Assembly: GCF_963259705.1 (NCBI RefSeq)
Contig: NC_081861.1
Coordinates: forward strand, 69,855,623-69,919,622
Source: Myotis daubentonii
Lineage: Eukaryota; Chordata; Mammalia; Chiroptera; Vespertilionidae
DNA length: 64,000 nucleotides
Direction of reading: 5' to 3'
Shown here piece after piece: positions 46,037 to 57,271 of this stretch. A program made the position numbers and the translations under genes. Numbering within the stretch: position 1 is the first letter of the stretch; every line of letters starts with the position of its first letter. The notes under the pieces are model-generated. The model made no database searches and was not told where the DNA came from. It worked only from the letters and a program-made list of their open reading frames with translations.

Positions 46037-46353
46037 ATGAAAATTCTTTTATTTTTATTTCAATGTTTCAATCTTTTTTTTACATTTTTTTTATTATTAG
46101 TTAAGGTATTACAAATGTGTCCTCATCCCCCCCCCCATTAACCCCCAATCTCCCCCTCCCGCCCCGCACACTCATGCTCCCATTCCCCTGTTGTCCATGT
46201 CCATTGGTTTGGCTTATATACATGTATACAAGTCCTTCGGTTGATCTCTTCCCCTTACCCCCGCCCTCCCCTACTTTCCTTCTGGGGATTGATAGCCTGA
46301 TCACTGTTTCTCAGTCTTTGGATCTGTCCCTTTTCATCAGTCTATATTGTTCT

Positions 46354-49300
46354 CTATATTCCACAAATGAGTGAGATCATGTGGTATTTATCTTTCTCTG
46401 ACTGGCTTATTTCACTTAGCATAATGCTCTCCAGTTCCATCCATGCTGTTGCAAAAGGCAAGAGTTCCTTGTTTTTTACTGCAGCACAGTATTCCATTGT
46501 GTAGATATACCACAGTTTTCTAATCCACTCATCTGCTGATGGGCACTTAGGCTGTTTCCAAATCTTAGCTATGGTGAGTTGTGCTGCTATGAACATATGG
46601 GTGCATATATCCTTTCTGATTGGTGTTTCTGGTTTCTTGGGATATATTCCTAGTAGTGGGATCACTGGGTCAAATGAGAGTTCCATTTTTAGTTTTTTCA
46701 GGTAGCTCCATACTGTTCTGCACAGTGGCTGCACCAGTCTGCATTCCCACCAGCAGTGCAGAAGGGTTCCTTTTTCTCCACATCCTCTGCAGCACTTGTT
46801 GTTTGTTGATTTGTTGATGATAGCCATTCTGACAAGTGTGAGATGACAACGCATTGTCATTTTGATTTGCATCTCTCGTATAATTAGTGAATTTGAGCAT
46901 GTTTTCATATATCTTTCGGCCTTCTGTATGTCCTCTTTTGAAAAGTGTCTATCTAGGTCTGTTGCCGATTTTTTTATTGGATTGTTTATCTTCCTTTTGT
47001 TAAGTTTCATGAGATCACTGTAAATGTTGGAAATTAAACCCTTATCGGTGGTATCATTGGCAAATATGTGCTCCCATGTAGTGGGTCTTCTTGTTGTTTT
47101 GTTGATGGTTTCCTTTGCTGTTCAACAGCTTTTTATTTTGATGTAGTCCTATTTGTTTATTTTCTCTTTAGTTTCCATTGCCCTAGGAGCATTATCAGAG
47201 AAGAAATTCCTTAGGCAAATGTTTGCAATTTCGCTGCCTATGGATTCCTCTAGTATTTTTATGGTTTCCCGTCTTACGTTTAAGTCTTTTATCCATTTTG
47301 AGTTTATTTTTGTGTATGGTGTGAGATGGTGGTCTAGGTTCATCTTTTTGCATGTATCTGTCCAATTTTCCCAACACCATTTATTGAAGAGACTGTCTTG
47401 ACTCCATTGTATGCTCTTGTCTCCTTTGTCGAAAATTAATTGGACATAGTGGTTTGAGTTGATTTCTGGGGTCTCTATTCTATTCCATTGATCTATATGT
47501 CTGTTCTTGTGCCAGTACCAAGCTGTTTTAAGAACAGTGGCTTTGCAATACAGTTTGATATCTGGTATTGAGATCCCACCTACTTTGTTCTTTCTCAGGA
47601 TTGCTGCAGCTATTCGGGGTCTTTTTTTATTCCAGTTGAATTTTTGGAACGTTCATTCTAGATTTGTGAAATATGCCGTTGGTAATTTAATGGGGATTGC
47701 ATTGAATCTATAAATTGCCCTGGGTAGTACAGACATTTTGATGATGTTGATTGTACCAATCCATGAAAACGGTATGTTCTTCCATCTGTTTATGTCTTCC
47801 TCTATCTTCTTTTTCAGGGTCCTGTAGTTTTTGGCATATAAGTCTTTTACGTCCTGAGTTAAGTTTATTCCTAGGTATTTTAATTTTTTTGGTGCAATGG
47901 TAAATGGGATTGCTTCTGTATTTTCACTTTCTCTAAGTTCACTATTGGTGTAAAGAAATGCCATGGATTTCTTAACATTAATTTTGTATCCTACTACATT
48001 GCCAAATTCATTAATTAAGTCTAATAATTTTTTGATGGAATTTTTAGGGTTCTGTATGTACAGTATCATGTCATCTGCAAATAAGGACAGTTTTACTTCT
48101 TATTTTCCAATCTGGATGCCTTTTATTTCTTCTTCTTGTCTGATCGCAACGGCTAGTACTTCCATTACTATGTTGAACACGAGTGGTGAGAGGGGGCATC
48201 CCTGTCTTGTTCCTGTTTTAGGGGGAACGGTTTTAGTTTTTGCCCATTGATTATGATGTTGGCTGTGGGTTTGTCATATATGGCTTTTATTATGTTGAGG
48301 TATGATCCCTCAATTCCTATCTTGCTGAGAGTTTTTATCAAGAAAGGGTGTTGGATTTTGTCCAATGCTTTTTCTGCATAAATTGATATGACTATGTGGT
48401 TTTTCTCGCTCAATTTGTTTATGTGATGTATCACGTTTATTGATTTGTGGATATTGTACCATCTTTGCATCCCTGGGATAAATCCTACTTGGTCATGGTG
48501 TATGATCTTTCTGATGTACTGCTGGATCTGATTTGCTAAGATTTTGTTGAGGTTTTTGGCATCTATGTTCATGAGGGATATTGGCCTATAATTCTCTTTC
48601 ATTGTATTGTCTTTATCTGGTTTTGGGATTAGGGTGATGTTGGCTTCATAGAATGAGCTGGGAAGTGTTCCTTCCTCTTGGATTTTTTGACATAGTCTGA
48701 GGAGGATAGGTTTTAGTTCTTCCTTGAATGTTTGGTAAAACTCCCCTGTGAAGCCATCTGGCCCCGGGCTTTTGTTTGCTGGAAGCTTTTTGATGACTGC
48801 TTCGATTTCCCCCATAGTTATTGGCCTATTGAGATTTTTAGATTCTTCCTGGTTAAGTTTTGGAAGGTTGTATTTTTCTAGGAATATGTCCATTTCCTCC
48901 AGGTTGTCTAGTGTGTTGGAATAGAGTTGTTCATAGTATTTTCTAACAATCCTTTGTATTTCTATGGGGTTTGTTGTTATTTCTCCTCTTTCATTTCTGA
49001 TTTTGTTTATTTGGGTCCTCTCTCTTTGTTTCTTGGTGAGCCTGGCTAGAGGTGTATCAATCTTGTTTATCCTTTCAAAGAATCAGCTCTTGGTTTTCTT
49101 GATCTTTTGTATTGCTTTTTTGGTCTCTATGTCATTTATCTCCGCTCTGATCTTTGTTATTTCCTTCCTTCTGCTTATAGTGGGCTTTTTGTTGTTGCTC
49201 TCTTTCTAACTCTTTGAGTTGTAGAGTTAGGTCATTTATTCTCATTGTTTCTTGTTTCTTGCAGTAGGCTTGTATAGCTGTGAACTTCCCTCTCAAGACT

Positions 49301-50190
49301 GCTTTTGCTGTGTCCCATAGGTTTTGGATTGTTGTGTTTTCATTGTTGTTTGTTGCCATGATGTTTTTTATTTCTTCTTTGATCTCACTGGTAACCCAGT
49401 CGTTGTTTAATAGCATGCTATTTAGTCTCCATGTGTTTGATTTTTCTGGATTGTTTTTGTTGTAGTTGATTTCCAGTTTTATGCCTTTGTGGTCTGAGAA
49501 GATGCTTTCTATGATTTCAATTTTCTTGAATTTGAAGAGACTTTGTCTGTGACCCAATATATGGTTTATCTTTGAAGATGACAAATGTGCACTTGTGGAG
49601 AATGTATATTCTGTGGCTTTGGGGTGAAATGTTCTGAAGATGTCAATTAATTCCATCTGATCTAGTGAGTCATTTAGGATTGATGTTTCTTTGCTGAGTT
49701 TCTGTTTCGTGCATTTGTCCAGTGTTGATAATGGGGTGTTAAGGTCCCCTACTATGATTGTATTGCTGTCAATCTCTCCCTTGATCTCCTCCAGAAGATT
49801 TCTTACGTATTTGGGTGCTCCTATATTGGGTGCATATATATTTACCAGAGTTATTTCTTCTTGTTGGACTGCTCCCTTTAGTATTATGAAGTTGGCTTCT
49901 TTATCTCTTTTTATGTCCTTCACTTTGAGATCTAATTTGTCAGATATAAGTATTGCTACCCCGGCTTTTTGTTCACTTCCATTGGCCTGAAAAACCTTTT
50001 TCCATCCCTTCACCATCAGTCTGTGTGCGTCTTTTTTTCTGAGGTGGGTTTCCTGTAGACAGCATATATATGGGTCATGTTTTCTTATCCACTCATTTAC
50101 CCTATGCCTTTTGACTGGGGAATTTAATCCATTTACATTTAAAGTTATTATTGATAGAAACTTTTTAGTCGCCTTTTTTGTTCTTTACTG
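46354..50190 (-). pseudogene. L1 ORF2 pseudogene (endonuclease, reverse transcriptase, C-terminal Cys domain)
   Basis: ORF2p nicks DNA and copies L1 RNA. On the minus strand: the endonuclease N-terminus (IITLNVNGLN, about 50150), then a frame from 50016 to 49132 with ILISDKLD and the SDHKGIKLEI motif holding the catalytic SDH. The RT part lies at 48893-48168 ([13 protein letters not shown], then [10 protein letters not shown]) and 48069-47653 ([12 protein letters not shown]). The C-terminal part lies at 47010-46354 ([17 protein letters not shown] with C-x3-C-x7-H-x4-C spacing, then [15 protein letters not shown] sequence). At least three frame breaks separate these blocks. Total length is near the normal 1,275 codons, so decay is by point changes and small shifts, not deletion. 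Confidence 0.85.
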
Positions 50191-50219
50191 CTGCGTTCTT
50201 TCTTTCCTAATTTTTCTAT

Positions 50220-51170
50220 TTACAGCAGACCCTTTAGCATTTCTTGCATTGCTGGCTTGGTTGTAATAAACTCCCGTAGACCATTTTTGTCTGTGAAGCT
50301 CCTGATTTGACCCTCAATTTTGATTGATAGCCTTGCTGGGTACAGTATTCTTGGATTCAGACCCTTCCTTTGCATGACTTTGTATATTTCATTCCATTCC
50401 CTTATTGCCTGATGTGTTTCTGTTGAGAAATGGGTCACTAGTCTGATGGGGGATCCTTTTTAGGTAAATTTCTGTCTCTCTCTGGCTGCTTTTAAGATTC
50501 TTACTTTGTTGTTGGTGTTTGCCAATTTAATTATTATGTGCCTTGGCGTCGTTCTTTTCGGGTTCATTTTGTTTGGGACTCTGTGAGCTTCTTGGATTTG
50601 TGTGAGTTTTTTCTTCCTTATATCAGGGAAATTTTCTGTTACTATTTTTTCAAACAGGTTTTCTATTCCTTTCTCAGTTTCCTCTCCTTCTGGCACCCCT
50701 ATTATTTAGATGTTGTTTTGTTTAGCATTGTCCCAGAGTTCTCTTAGGCTCTCCTCCTGCTTTTTAATTTTTTTTTTTTCTAGAAGCTGGTCTGTTTGGG
50801 TATTTTTTCCTACCTTGTCTTCTAGCTCGCTGATGCGGTCCTCTGCTTCTTCTAGTCTACTGTTGATGCTTTCTATTGAGTTCTTTATAGCAGTGATGTC
50901 ATTTTTCATTTCTTCTTGGTTTTTCTTCATTTCCTCTTGGTTCCTTCACATATTGTTGAATTTGTCTTCCATTCTTTTCATCCACCTTATGGCCATTTCT
51001 CTGAATTCTTTCTCTGACAGGTTGCTTGCCTCCCTTGCCTACATTTCGTTTACTTCCTTTTCTGATGATGCCTGTTTTTCTTTCATATGTGGATTCATTC
51101 TTCATTTCACCACGATCTCTCTTCTCCAGGTGTTTGGTTATGTAGTTCTCTCTCTGCTGCATTGATTTAA
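50220..51170 (-). pseudogene. L1 ORF1 pseudogene
   Basis: Three minus-strand blocks are read: 50930-50706 (coiled-coil-like, EEAEDRISELEDKV), 50696-50460 (RRM start PEGEETEKGIENLFEKIV, then RTTPRHIIIKLAN) and 50438-50220 (ARLSIKIEGQIRSFTDK to the C-terminus MLKGLL). A stop stands between the first two blocks where NI*IIG would be, another near 50460, and a frame change near 50930 cuts the N-terminal part. The product would be the RNA-binding ORF1p if intact. Confidence 0.8.
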
Positions 51171-51179
51171 AGGCACAAA

Positions 51180-53265
51180 ATACAGCACAACAAGGCACAA
51201 TGTACAAGGCACTGAACATAAATGTATTCACGATATTAATAACCCCAAATAAAGTTGACCACCCAAGCGAAGAGAATTAGGGGATAAAGAAGAAAAAAGA
51301 GAAAAAGACTAAAGAGAAAAAGTAAAAAACAAAAAGGAGTGGCAAAATGAGATTGGGAAAAGGGAGAGGAAAAAAAAAGTAAGAGAGAGAATGAAATAGA
51401 GATGGGGAAGAGGCTATTTGTATGGGGAGAAAACTCTAATAGAACTGCAATTAATCTCAATGAATTCCAGCAGCAGATCCCTGGAGATTAATGCAAACTA
51501 CAAACAACCACTAATATCAAGCGAGGCAAGGGAAAACAGAAGCACAAAAATAACCAGAGAAAGAAAAAATAAGCAAATCAGAAAAATGAAAATGAAAAAC
51601 AAAACAATCTACCAAACAAGTATAAAAAACCCCCAATATACTCAAAATCAAGCAAACACTAGCAAAAGGACAGAGAGAGAGAAAAAAAAATTGGATAGTG
51701 AAGAAAGATAAGAGAGAGGTGTATATGGAATTAGAGCAAGGGATTTGAAATTAGATATTTAAGTAGGTTGAAATTTAGTCAGTGGGTAAAAAGAAGGTAT
51801 AGGGAAAATCTAAAGCAGGAATAGGTTAAGAGAAACAGTACAACAAAAGGGGAAAAGTGAGGAAGAGAGTTTTGGCTTAAGGGTAAAGGTGAGATAGAGA
51901 GAAATGATGCTAAAGGAACAATGAAAATAGAGTGTAGAACACTAATCCTAAAATAAAATAAAGAAAATTAAAAAAAAATAAAATGACACTTAAAAAAATG
52001 GTAAAATGATAGCAATAATACTGGTTAAAAAAATGTAGTAATTAAGAAGGTAAAATCAGGTGATGAAAAAAGAATAAAAAAAATAATAAAATAGGTTCTT
52101 AATGAAATGGTTAAAAAAGAATCAAAAAATATATAAAAATATGCAGTAGTGAAGGTGCTTCAGATCTTCTACTCTTCTTTTTGGCACGCCTTAGTCCTGC
52201 CAGGCATTAAGGAGAGTGTTGAATTTCCCTGCGATACACTGTCCCCCCGTGCCCTAAACCACAGTCCTGATTTTAAGGCAGGTTGTATTTGTTTACCAGA
52301 CTGCCTTTATTTGTATTTACAGAAGAGACAGTTTGTGGCTCTGCCTCTGGGTGGCAGTGTGTCTGGATTTACCTCTGAGGCTATAAGTCCTCTCTATCAG
52401 TTGGGTTTATTTTCTCTATGGTACTTGAAACTCGTTTGGGAAATTCCACTGCCCAGAGCTGGTTCTTTAATCATTACTCCTCGCTCTGTTTCCCAGGCTC
52501 CCCCAAAAGATCTTTCCCCTACAGGCTCTGCAAATGACCCCAACTGGGGAATCCCATGCACTGGGTTTAATAATCAAACGCACGGATCTAAGGGGAACTG
52601 TAACAAGAGCCTGATACGTTGTGTGAATTCGCAAGCCTCCACCTTCCAGGTCTGCACGCAGTCTCCGCGTGCCCACTCTCCCCTGGCACCAAGCAGCCGG
52701 CACACTGGCAAAATCGAGGTTGCTTTTTTACATCCAGTCTAGCTATTGGCTTATTTTTAGCGTTACCTTCTGCCAGCAGCCCTGTGGCCTCTTCCCCCCT
52801 CGCAGGTCACGCTGGTCCCAATGGCTGTGGACTCTGTGGGGCGCAGATTTCGAGCCACGCACGTGCGCGCAGTCCTCTCTCCAACCTGAATTGCAAACCG
52901 CACCCTTAGGGGATGTCCAACCTTTCCGTTACAAGAAGCAGTGCACGTCTGAGTTCACTCAGTCACGCTGCTTGAGATCCCTTGTTTCCACGTTAGTAGC
53001 TGATCTCTGGATGCCGGTAACAGCCACACAAGATGGTGCAGTCTCCGCTGCTGAGCTGGCGCACCAGGAGAGGTTTCAGCCGAGGTCTCCAACAGTCCTT
53101 TTTTTTCTGGGAGTTCTCGGTCTATCCCAGCTGCAGACAGTCTCTCAGCTGAATATCCTCTGCCTATTCGGGCTGTATGTTACCCGTTTCAGCTGCTCAC
53201 CCTTATCTGCTCCACGACAAGACACAGGACACATCCGTTTATACTGCCACCATTTTCTCCTCTGT
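51180..53265 (-). promoter_or_regulatory. L1 5'UTR / promoter region
   Basis: This is about 2 kb upstream of ORF1 on the minus strand. It is A- and T-rich near ORF1 (51260-52140) and GC-rich with CpGs toward the 5' end (52640-53230). The 5' end reads AGAAAATGGTGGCAG on the minus strand. Open frames of 197 and 269 codons on the plus strand (52149-53478) are not conserved domains; the second even runs on into the neighbouring SINE. I treat them as chance. Confidence 0.65.
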
Positions 53266-53276
53266 CATGAAAATTC

Positions 53277-53489
53277 TTTTTATTTAAATATATTTTTATT
53301 GATTTCTGAGGGGAAAGGAGAGAGAGAGAGAGAAACATCAATGATGATAATCATTGATTGGCTGCCTCCTGCAAGCCCCAAACTGGGGATCAAGCCCACA
53401 ATCCAGGCATGTGCCCTTGATTGGAATCGAACTCAGGATACTTCAGTCTGCAGGCTGATGCTCTATCCAATGAGCTAAACCAGCTAGGA
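53277..53489 (-). mobile_element. VES-type tRNA SINE, minus strand, in the L1 TSD
   Basis: Reversed tail TTTTTATTGATTTC, body, reversed head (GATTGGAATCGAACTCAGGA, CCAATGAGCTAAACCAGCTAG). CATGAAAATTC flanks it (53266-53276, 53490-53500), the same string that ends the L1. Confidence 0.9.
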
Positions 53490-53504
53490 CATGAAAATTC
53501 CTTA

Positions 53505-54114
53505 TCCTATCTAATAAAATAGAAACATGGTAATTAGCATATGACCACTACACTTCCCATTGGCTAATCAGCAAGATATGCAAATTAACTGCCAGCCAAA
53601 ATGGCGGCCGACAGCCAGGCAGCTTGAAACTAACATGAGGCTTGCTTGCTTCAGTTATGGAGGAAACCAACGTTCCCCACCTGCCTTGCCGGCCTCTGAG
53701 CCTGCAGTTTGAAACATTTTAACAAATATAGAAGATAAACAAAACCCCAGAAACCTGCTTAAAGTGAGCCAGGATCTCAGAGCTGGAGTTATACATTGTT
53801 TCGATTATAAAACCTAAACAAACCAGATACCTGTTTTCAGCAGCAGAGGCCTCAGAGCTGGAGCCAGAGCTAAAGCTGGCCCAGAATAAAAAAAAAAGAA
53901 AAAAAGGAGCAGTTGGAAGCTTCAGCCCTCAGCCCCTCACCCAGACTGACCAGGCACCCCAGTGATGACCCCCACCCTGAAGGGTGTGTGACCAGCTGCA
54001 AACAGCCATCATCCCCTCACCTAGGCTGGCCAGGCACCCCAGTGGGGACCCCCACATGATCCAGGACACCCTTCAGGGCAAACCAGCCAGCCCCTCCCAT
54101 TCACCAGGCCTCTA
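53505..54114 (+). mobile_element. Compound Helitron copy 3, upstream module
   Basis: Starts TCCTATCTAATAAAATAG, octamer ATGCAAAT at 53578-53585, YY1-like AAAATGGCGGC at 53598-53608. The end is CACCAGGCCTCTA with no hairpin, directly followed by TCCTGTATAG. Confidence 0.9.
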
Positions 54115-55313
54115 TCCTGTATAGTAAAAGGGTAATATGCCTCCCAGCACGGGGATCAGCAGAGCCACGAGGCCTCCCGGAACTGGGATCAGCATGACCC
54201 AGGGCAGTGCCCAAATCCCCTGATTGCCCTGTGGCTTTGTGTGTGACAGGGGGCGAGGCCACAAACTCCCTATCTGCCCTGCTTTGTTCGTGACAGGGGA
54301 AGGCGCCCCAACCTCGTGATCAGCCCTGCTCTGTGCCTGATACGGGGGAGCTCCCCAACCCCCTGATCGCCCTGCATCTCTGTTTGTGACAGGGTGTGGC
54401 ACCCCAACCCCCTGATCGGCCCTGCTCTGTGTATGACAGGGTGTGGTGCCCCAACCCTCCCCCCCCCCCCAAGGGCCCTGCTCTGTGTGTGACAGGGTAG
54501 AGCCATAACCTCCCCATCGGACCTGCCCTGAGTGTGAGAGTGGCGGTGCCCCAACCCCCTGATTTGCCCTGCTCTGTGTGTGATGGGGGTGGTGCCCCAA
54601 CTCCCCTATCAGTCATACTCTGTGAGTGACAGGGGGGAGCTCCTCAACACCCTGATGGGCCCTGCTCTGTGTGTGACAGGGGGGAGCTCCCCAACCCCCT
54701 AATTGGCCCTGCTCTGTGCATGACAGGGGGGAGTTCCCCAAACCCCTGATCGACCCTGCTCTGTGTGTGACAGGGGGGAGCTCCCCAACCCTGTGATAGA
54801 CCCTGCTCTGTGCGAGACAGGGGGAAGCTCCCCAACCCCCCTGATGGGCCCTGCCTTGTGTGTAACAGGGGGGAGCTCCCCAACCCCCTGATTGACCCTG
54901 CTCTGTGCGTGACAGGGTATGGAGCCCCAACCCCCTGATGGGCCCTGCTCTGTGCATGACAGGGGGTGGCGCTGCAACCTCCCCATTGACCCTGCCTTGA
55001 GTGTGACAGGGGGCGGTGCCCCAACCGCCCATTCGGCCCTACCCTGAGTGTGTCTGAGGGTGGCATCACAACCTCCCAATCTGCCCTGCTCTGTGCATGA
55101 CGGGGCTGTGCCCCAACTCCCCAATCGGCCCTGCTCTGAGCCCGACCAGGGGCTGCACCTAGGGATTGGGCCTGCCCTCTGCCACCTGGAAGCAAGCCTA
55201 AGCCAGCAGGGTGTTATCTCCCAAGGGGTCCCAGACTGCGAGAGGGCACAGGCCAGGCTAAGGGACCCCCCTTTCCCGCCAAGTGCACAAATTTTTGTGC
55301 ACCGGGCCTCTAG
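54115..55313 (+). mobile_element. Compound Helitron copy 3, downstream module with expanded minisatellite
   Basis: Starts TCCTGTATAGTAAAAGGG and ends with hairpin GTGCACAAATTTTTGTGCAC and GGGCCTCTAG before T. At 1,199 bp it is twice the size of copies 1 and 2 because the internal 60-bp repeat is expanded. Minus-strand frames up to 219 codons here are translated repeat. Confidence 0.9.
54240..55110 (+). repeat. Helitron minisatellite, about 60-bp unit, some 14 units
   Basis: Each unit follows GCCCTGCTCTGTGTGTGACA, GGGGGGAGCTCCCCAACCCC, CTGAT. Unit count is estimated by eye from the recurring CCTGCTCTGTG. Confidence 0.85.
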
Positions 55314-55381
55314 TCTCTTAATAAGAATATGGAAAATACAGATGTATTTATGTATCAAAATTGAATATACTTAAAATCTGT

Positions 55382-55385
<4 letters not shown>

Positions 55386-55466
<81 letters not shown>
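55386..55466 (+). repeat. (TC)n(TA)n compound microsatellite
   Basis: About 22 TC units (55386-55429) pass into about 18 TA units (55430-55466), immediately before a Helitron body lacking its 5' end. Confidence 0.95.
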
Positions 55467-55467
<1 letters not shown>

Positions 55468-56474
55468 CCAACGACCAGAATACTGTAACCACCAGAATGA
55501 CCTGTCGCTATGATGCCTATTGCCACCAGCGAACTGGTAGATCGTGGGTGGGGCTGATGACCAACCTCCTGTGGTCCCTCCCCCGGGCCAGCACCTCCCC
55601 CAATCACCCCACCCCCACCCCATAGTGGGTGGGGCAGGCCTGCCAACCTCCTGCAGCCCCTAACCCTGGCCGGCCCTACCTCCAATGTGCCCCCACCACT
55701 GTGATTGGACCCTCCCCCTGGTCAACCCACCCCTGATTGCTCCCCTTACCCAAATAGGGGCAGGGATGGCTGGCCAACCTCCTGCAGCCCCTCCCCACAC
55801 CCAGCCTCACCCCAGATTGGCCCTCCCACCCTGATTAGGGGTGGGGCCAGCTGACAAACCGCCTGTGGCTCCTCCCCCTGGCTGTCCCCATCCCCTAGGG
55901 GCCCCCAACACCAATAAGTGGCAGGTCTGGCCAGCCAACCTCCCACGACCTCACCCCCAGCCACTGGTCCCTTATCGGACCCCCCAACCCTATTTGGGGG
56001 TGGGGTTGCCTGGCCCACCACTCACAGCCCCTCCCCATGGCCTTCCCCACCTCCAATCAGCTCCCACCACCCTGATAGGCCCATGGCCCCCGATTGACCC
56101 CCCCCATTCTAATCAGGGGCCAGGCCAGTAGCTACTCCCCACAGCCCCTCCCCATGGCTTGCCCTGCCCCTCAACAGTCCCCCCACACCAATTGGGGGCA
56201 GGAACAGCCAGCCCACCACCCACAGCCCCTCTCCATGTCCAGCCCCACCCCCAATCAACCCCCTCATCCCAATCAGGGGAGGGGCCTGCCAGCCAATCAC
56301 CCATGGCCCCTCCTCCCTGGTTAGCCCAGCCCTGATTTGGCCCTGATTGGGGCGGGCTGGACAACCAACCTCCCACTGTCTCCTCCTCCTGACAGGCCTG
56401 GCCCCAATCTTCCCTGATCAGGGCTGGGCCGGCTGGAACCCACCCATGCATGAATTCATGCACTGGGCCTCTAG
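55467..56474 (+). mobile_element. 5'-truncated Helitron with GC-rich minisatellite
   Basis: Ends TGCATGAATTCATGCACTGG, GCCTCTAG before T. The 5' part CCTGTCGCTATGATGCCTAT is a usual near-5' string of bat Helitrons, but the TCCTATA terminus is replaced by the microsatellite. The body is about ten units of roughly 75 bp (CCAACCTCC...CCCCTCCCC...GGGGC). Confidence 0.8.
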
Positions 56475-56639
56475 TACCATTATAAACTTAAAAGTTGGAA
56501 AGTTAAAAAATTAATTTCCAGGCAGGATTTTGAGGATTATAAAAATATTTATTATAAAAATTATATGGAAATATGAAGGACTTAGAATAGCTATGTTATA
56601 TCTGAAGAAGAGAAATTAGGAGTATTACACTACAATGTT

Positions 56640-56951
56640 TCAAGACAATATAAAGCTACAAATTGAGATAGTAACATTTTGCCACATATTATAGACAAAT
56701 AGAGTCTTGGAGTAGAACCTCATGTATTCACTTACTTTATGCTACAGAAATGCTACATCAGTTCAAAGGAGGAACAGACGATCTCATCAGAAACAATGCT
56801 GGGAGAAATTTTTGGACTACAGAGCAAGAAAAAAAAACAACACAAAATAGTCCCACAATTTTTGTTAAACAGACAGTGGAGTTTGCAGATCCAAAGGTGG
56901 CTAGAATGTAAGGGGCAAAATCCTCTTAAAAGAGATTTATGTGGAGAAATG
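56640..56951 (+). mobile_element. Old L1 ORF2 remnant
   Basis: ATATAAAGCTACAAATTGAG, then TTATAGACAAATAGAGTCTTGG (read in two parts) match old L1 ORF2, then drift. The copy is interrupted by the MITE. Confidence 0.4.
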
Positions 56952-57232
56952 CAGTGGGGCCTTGACTTATGAGTGTCCCGACTAACGAGTTTTTCAAGAT
57001 ATGAGCTGTCTCTCAGCCGATTTTTTGCTTTGAGTTGCTAGCTAAAATTTGGGTTACGAGCCAGCTTCCGATACCCCACCGCTAGTTGGCGCAGCGAACG
57101 TCACAGTGAACGCCACAACATCAACCCAGCATCACGTGTCTCACTCGTTCACTTTATGCTTTGACATATGAGTAATTTGAGTTACGAGCTCGGTCACGGA
57201 ACGAATTAAACTCATAAGTCAAGGCCCCACTG
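56952..57232 (+). mobile_element. Tc1/mariner-type MITE (Tc2/Tigger-like)
   Basis: 281 bp with at least 23 bp of perfect terminal inverted repeat: CAGTGGGGCCTTGACTTATG on the left and CATAAGTCAAGGCCCCACTG on the right. The right flank is TA, the left TG, so one copy of a TA duplication is probably mutated. The interior has further inverted strings (GTTACGAG in both halves). No transposase. Confidence 0.8.
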
Positions 57233-57271
57233 TAGCTCTAGGTGTGGTTCCTGAATAAAAATCTGTGCATG

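Larger units (their letters stand above)
46075..53265 (-). mobile_element. Near full-length young-type L1, minus strand
   Basis: About 7.2 kb from a T-rich 3' tail (left) to the end of a long 5'UTR (right). ATGAAAATTC flanks it at 46037-46046 and 53267-53276, the right copy having then been reused by a SINE. The order on the minus strand is 5'UTR (53265-51180), ORF1 (51170-50220), ORF2 (about 50190-46354) and 3'UTR. Both frames carry stops and shifts, so it is no longer autonomous. Its 3' part is close to the L1 segment of the chimera at 5091. Confidence 0.85.

Noticed and set aside
46354..50190. Active L1 ORF2
   Set aside because: Stops and frame changes break the endonuclease and RT regions.
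52149..53478. 197- and 269-codon plus-strand frames
   Set aside because: They lie antisense within the L1 5'UTR, and the second runs on through the L1 end into a SINE. No domain is visible.
54240..55110. CRISPR-like regular repeats
   Set aside because: The units are head-to-tail minisatellite copies with no unique spacers, in a mammalian transposon.
54112..55358. Long minus-strand frames of 139 to 219 codons in the Helitron
   Set aside because: They are translations of the 60-bp minisatellite, recur in more than one frame and match the same artefacts at 59041-60068. They are not genes.
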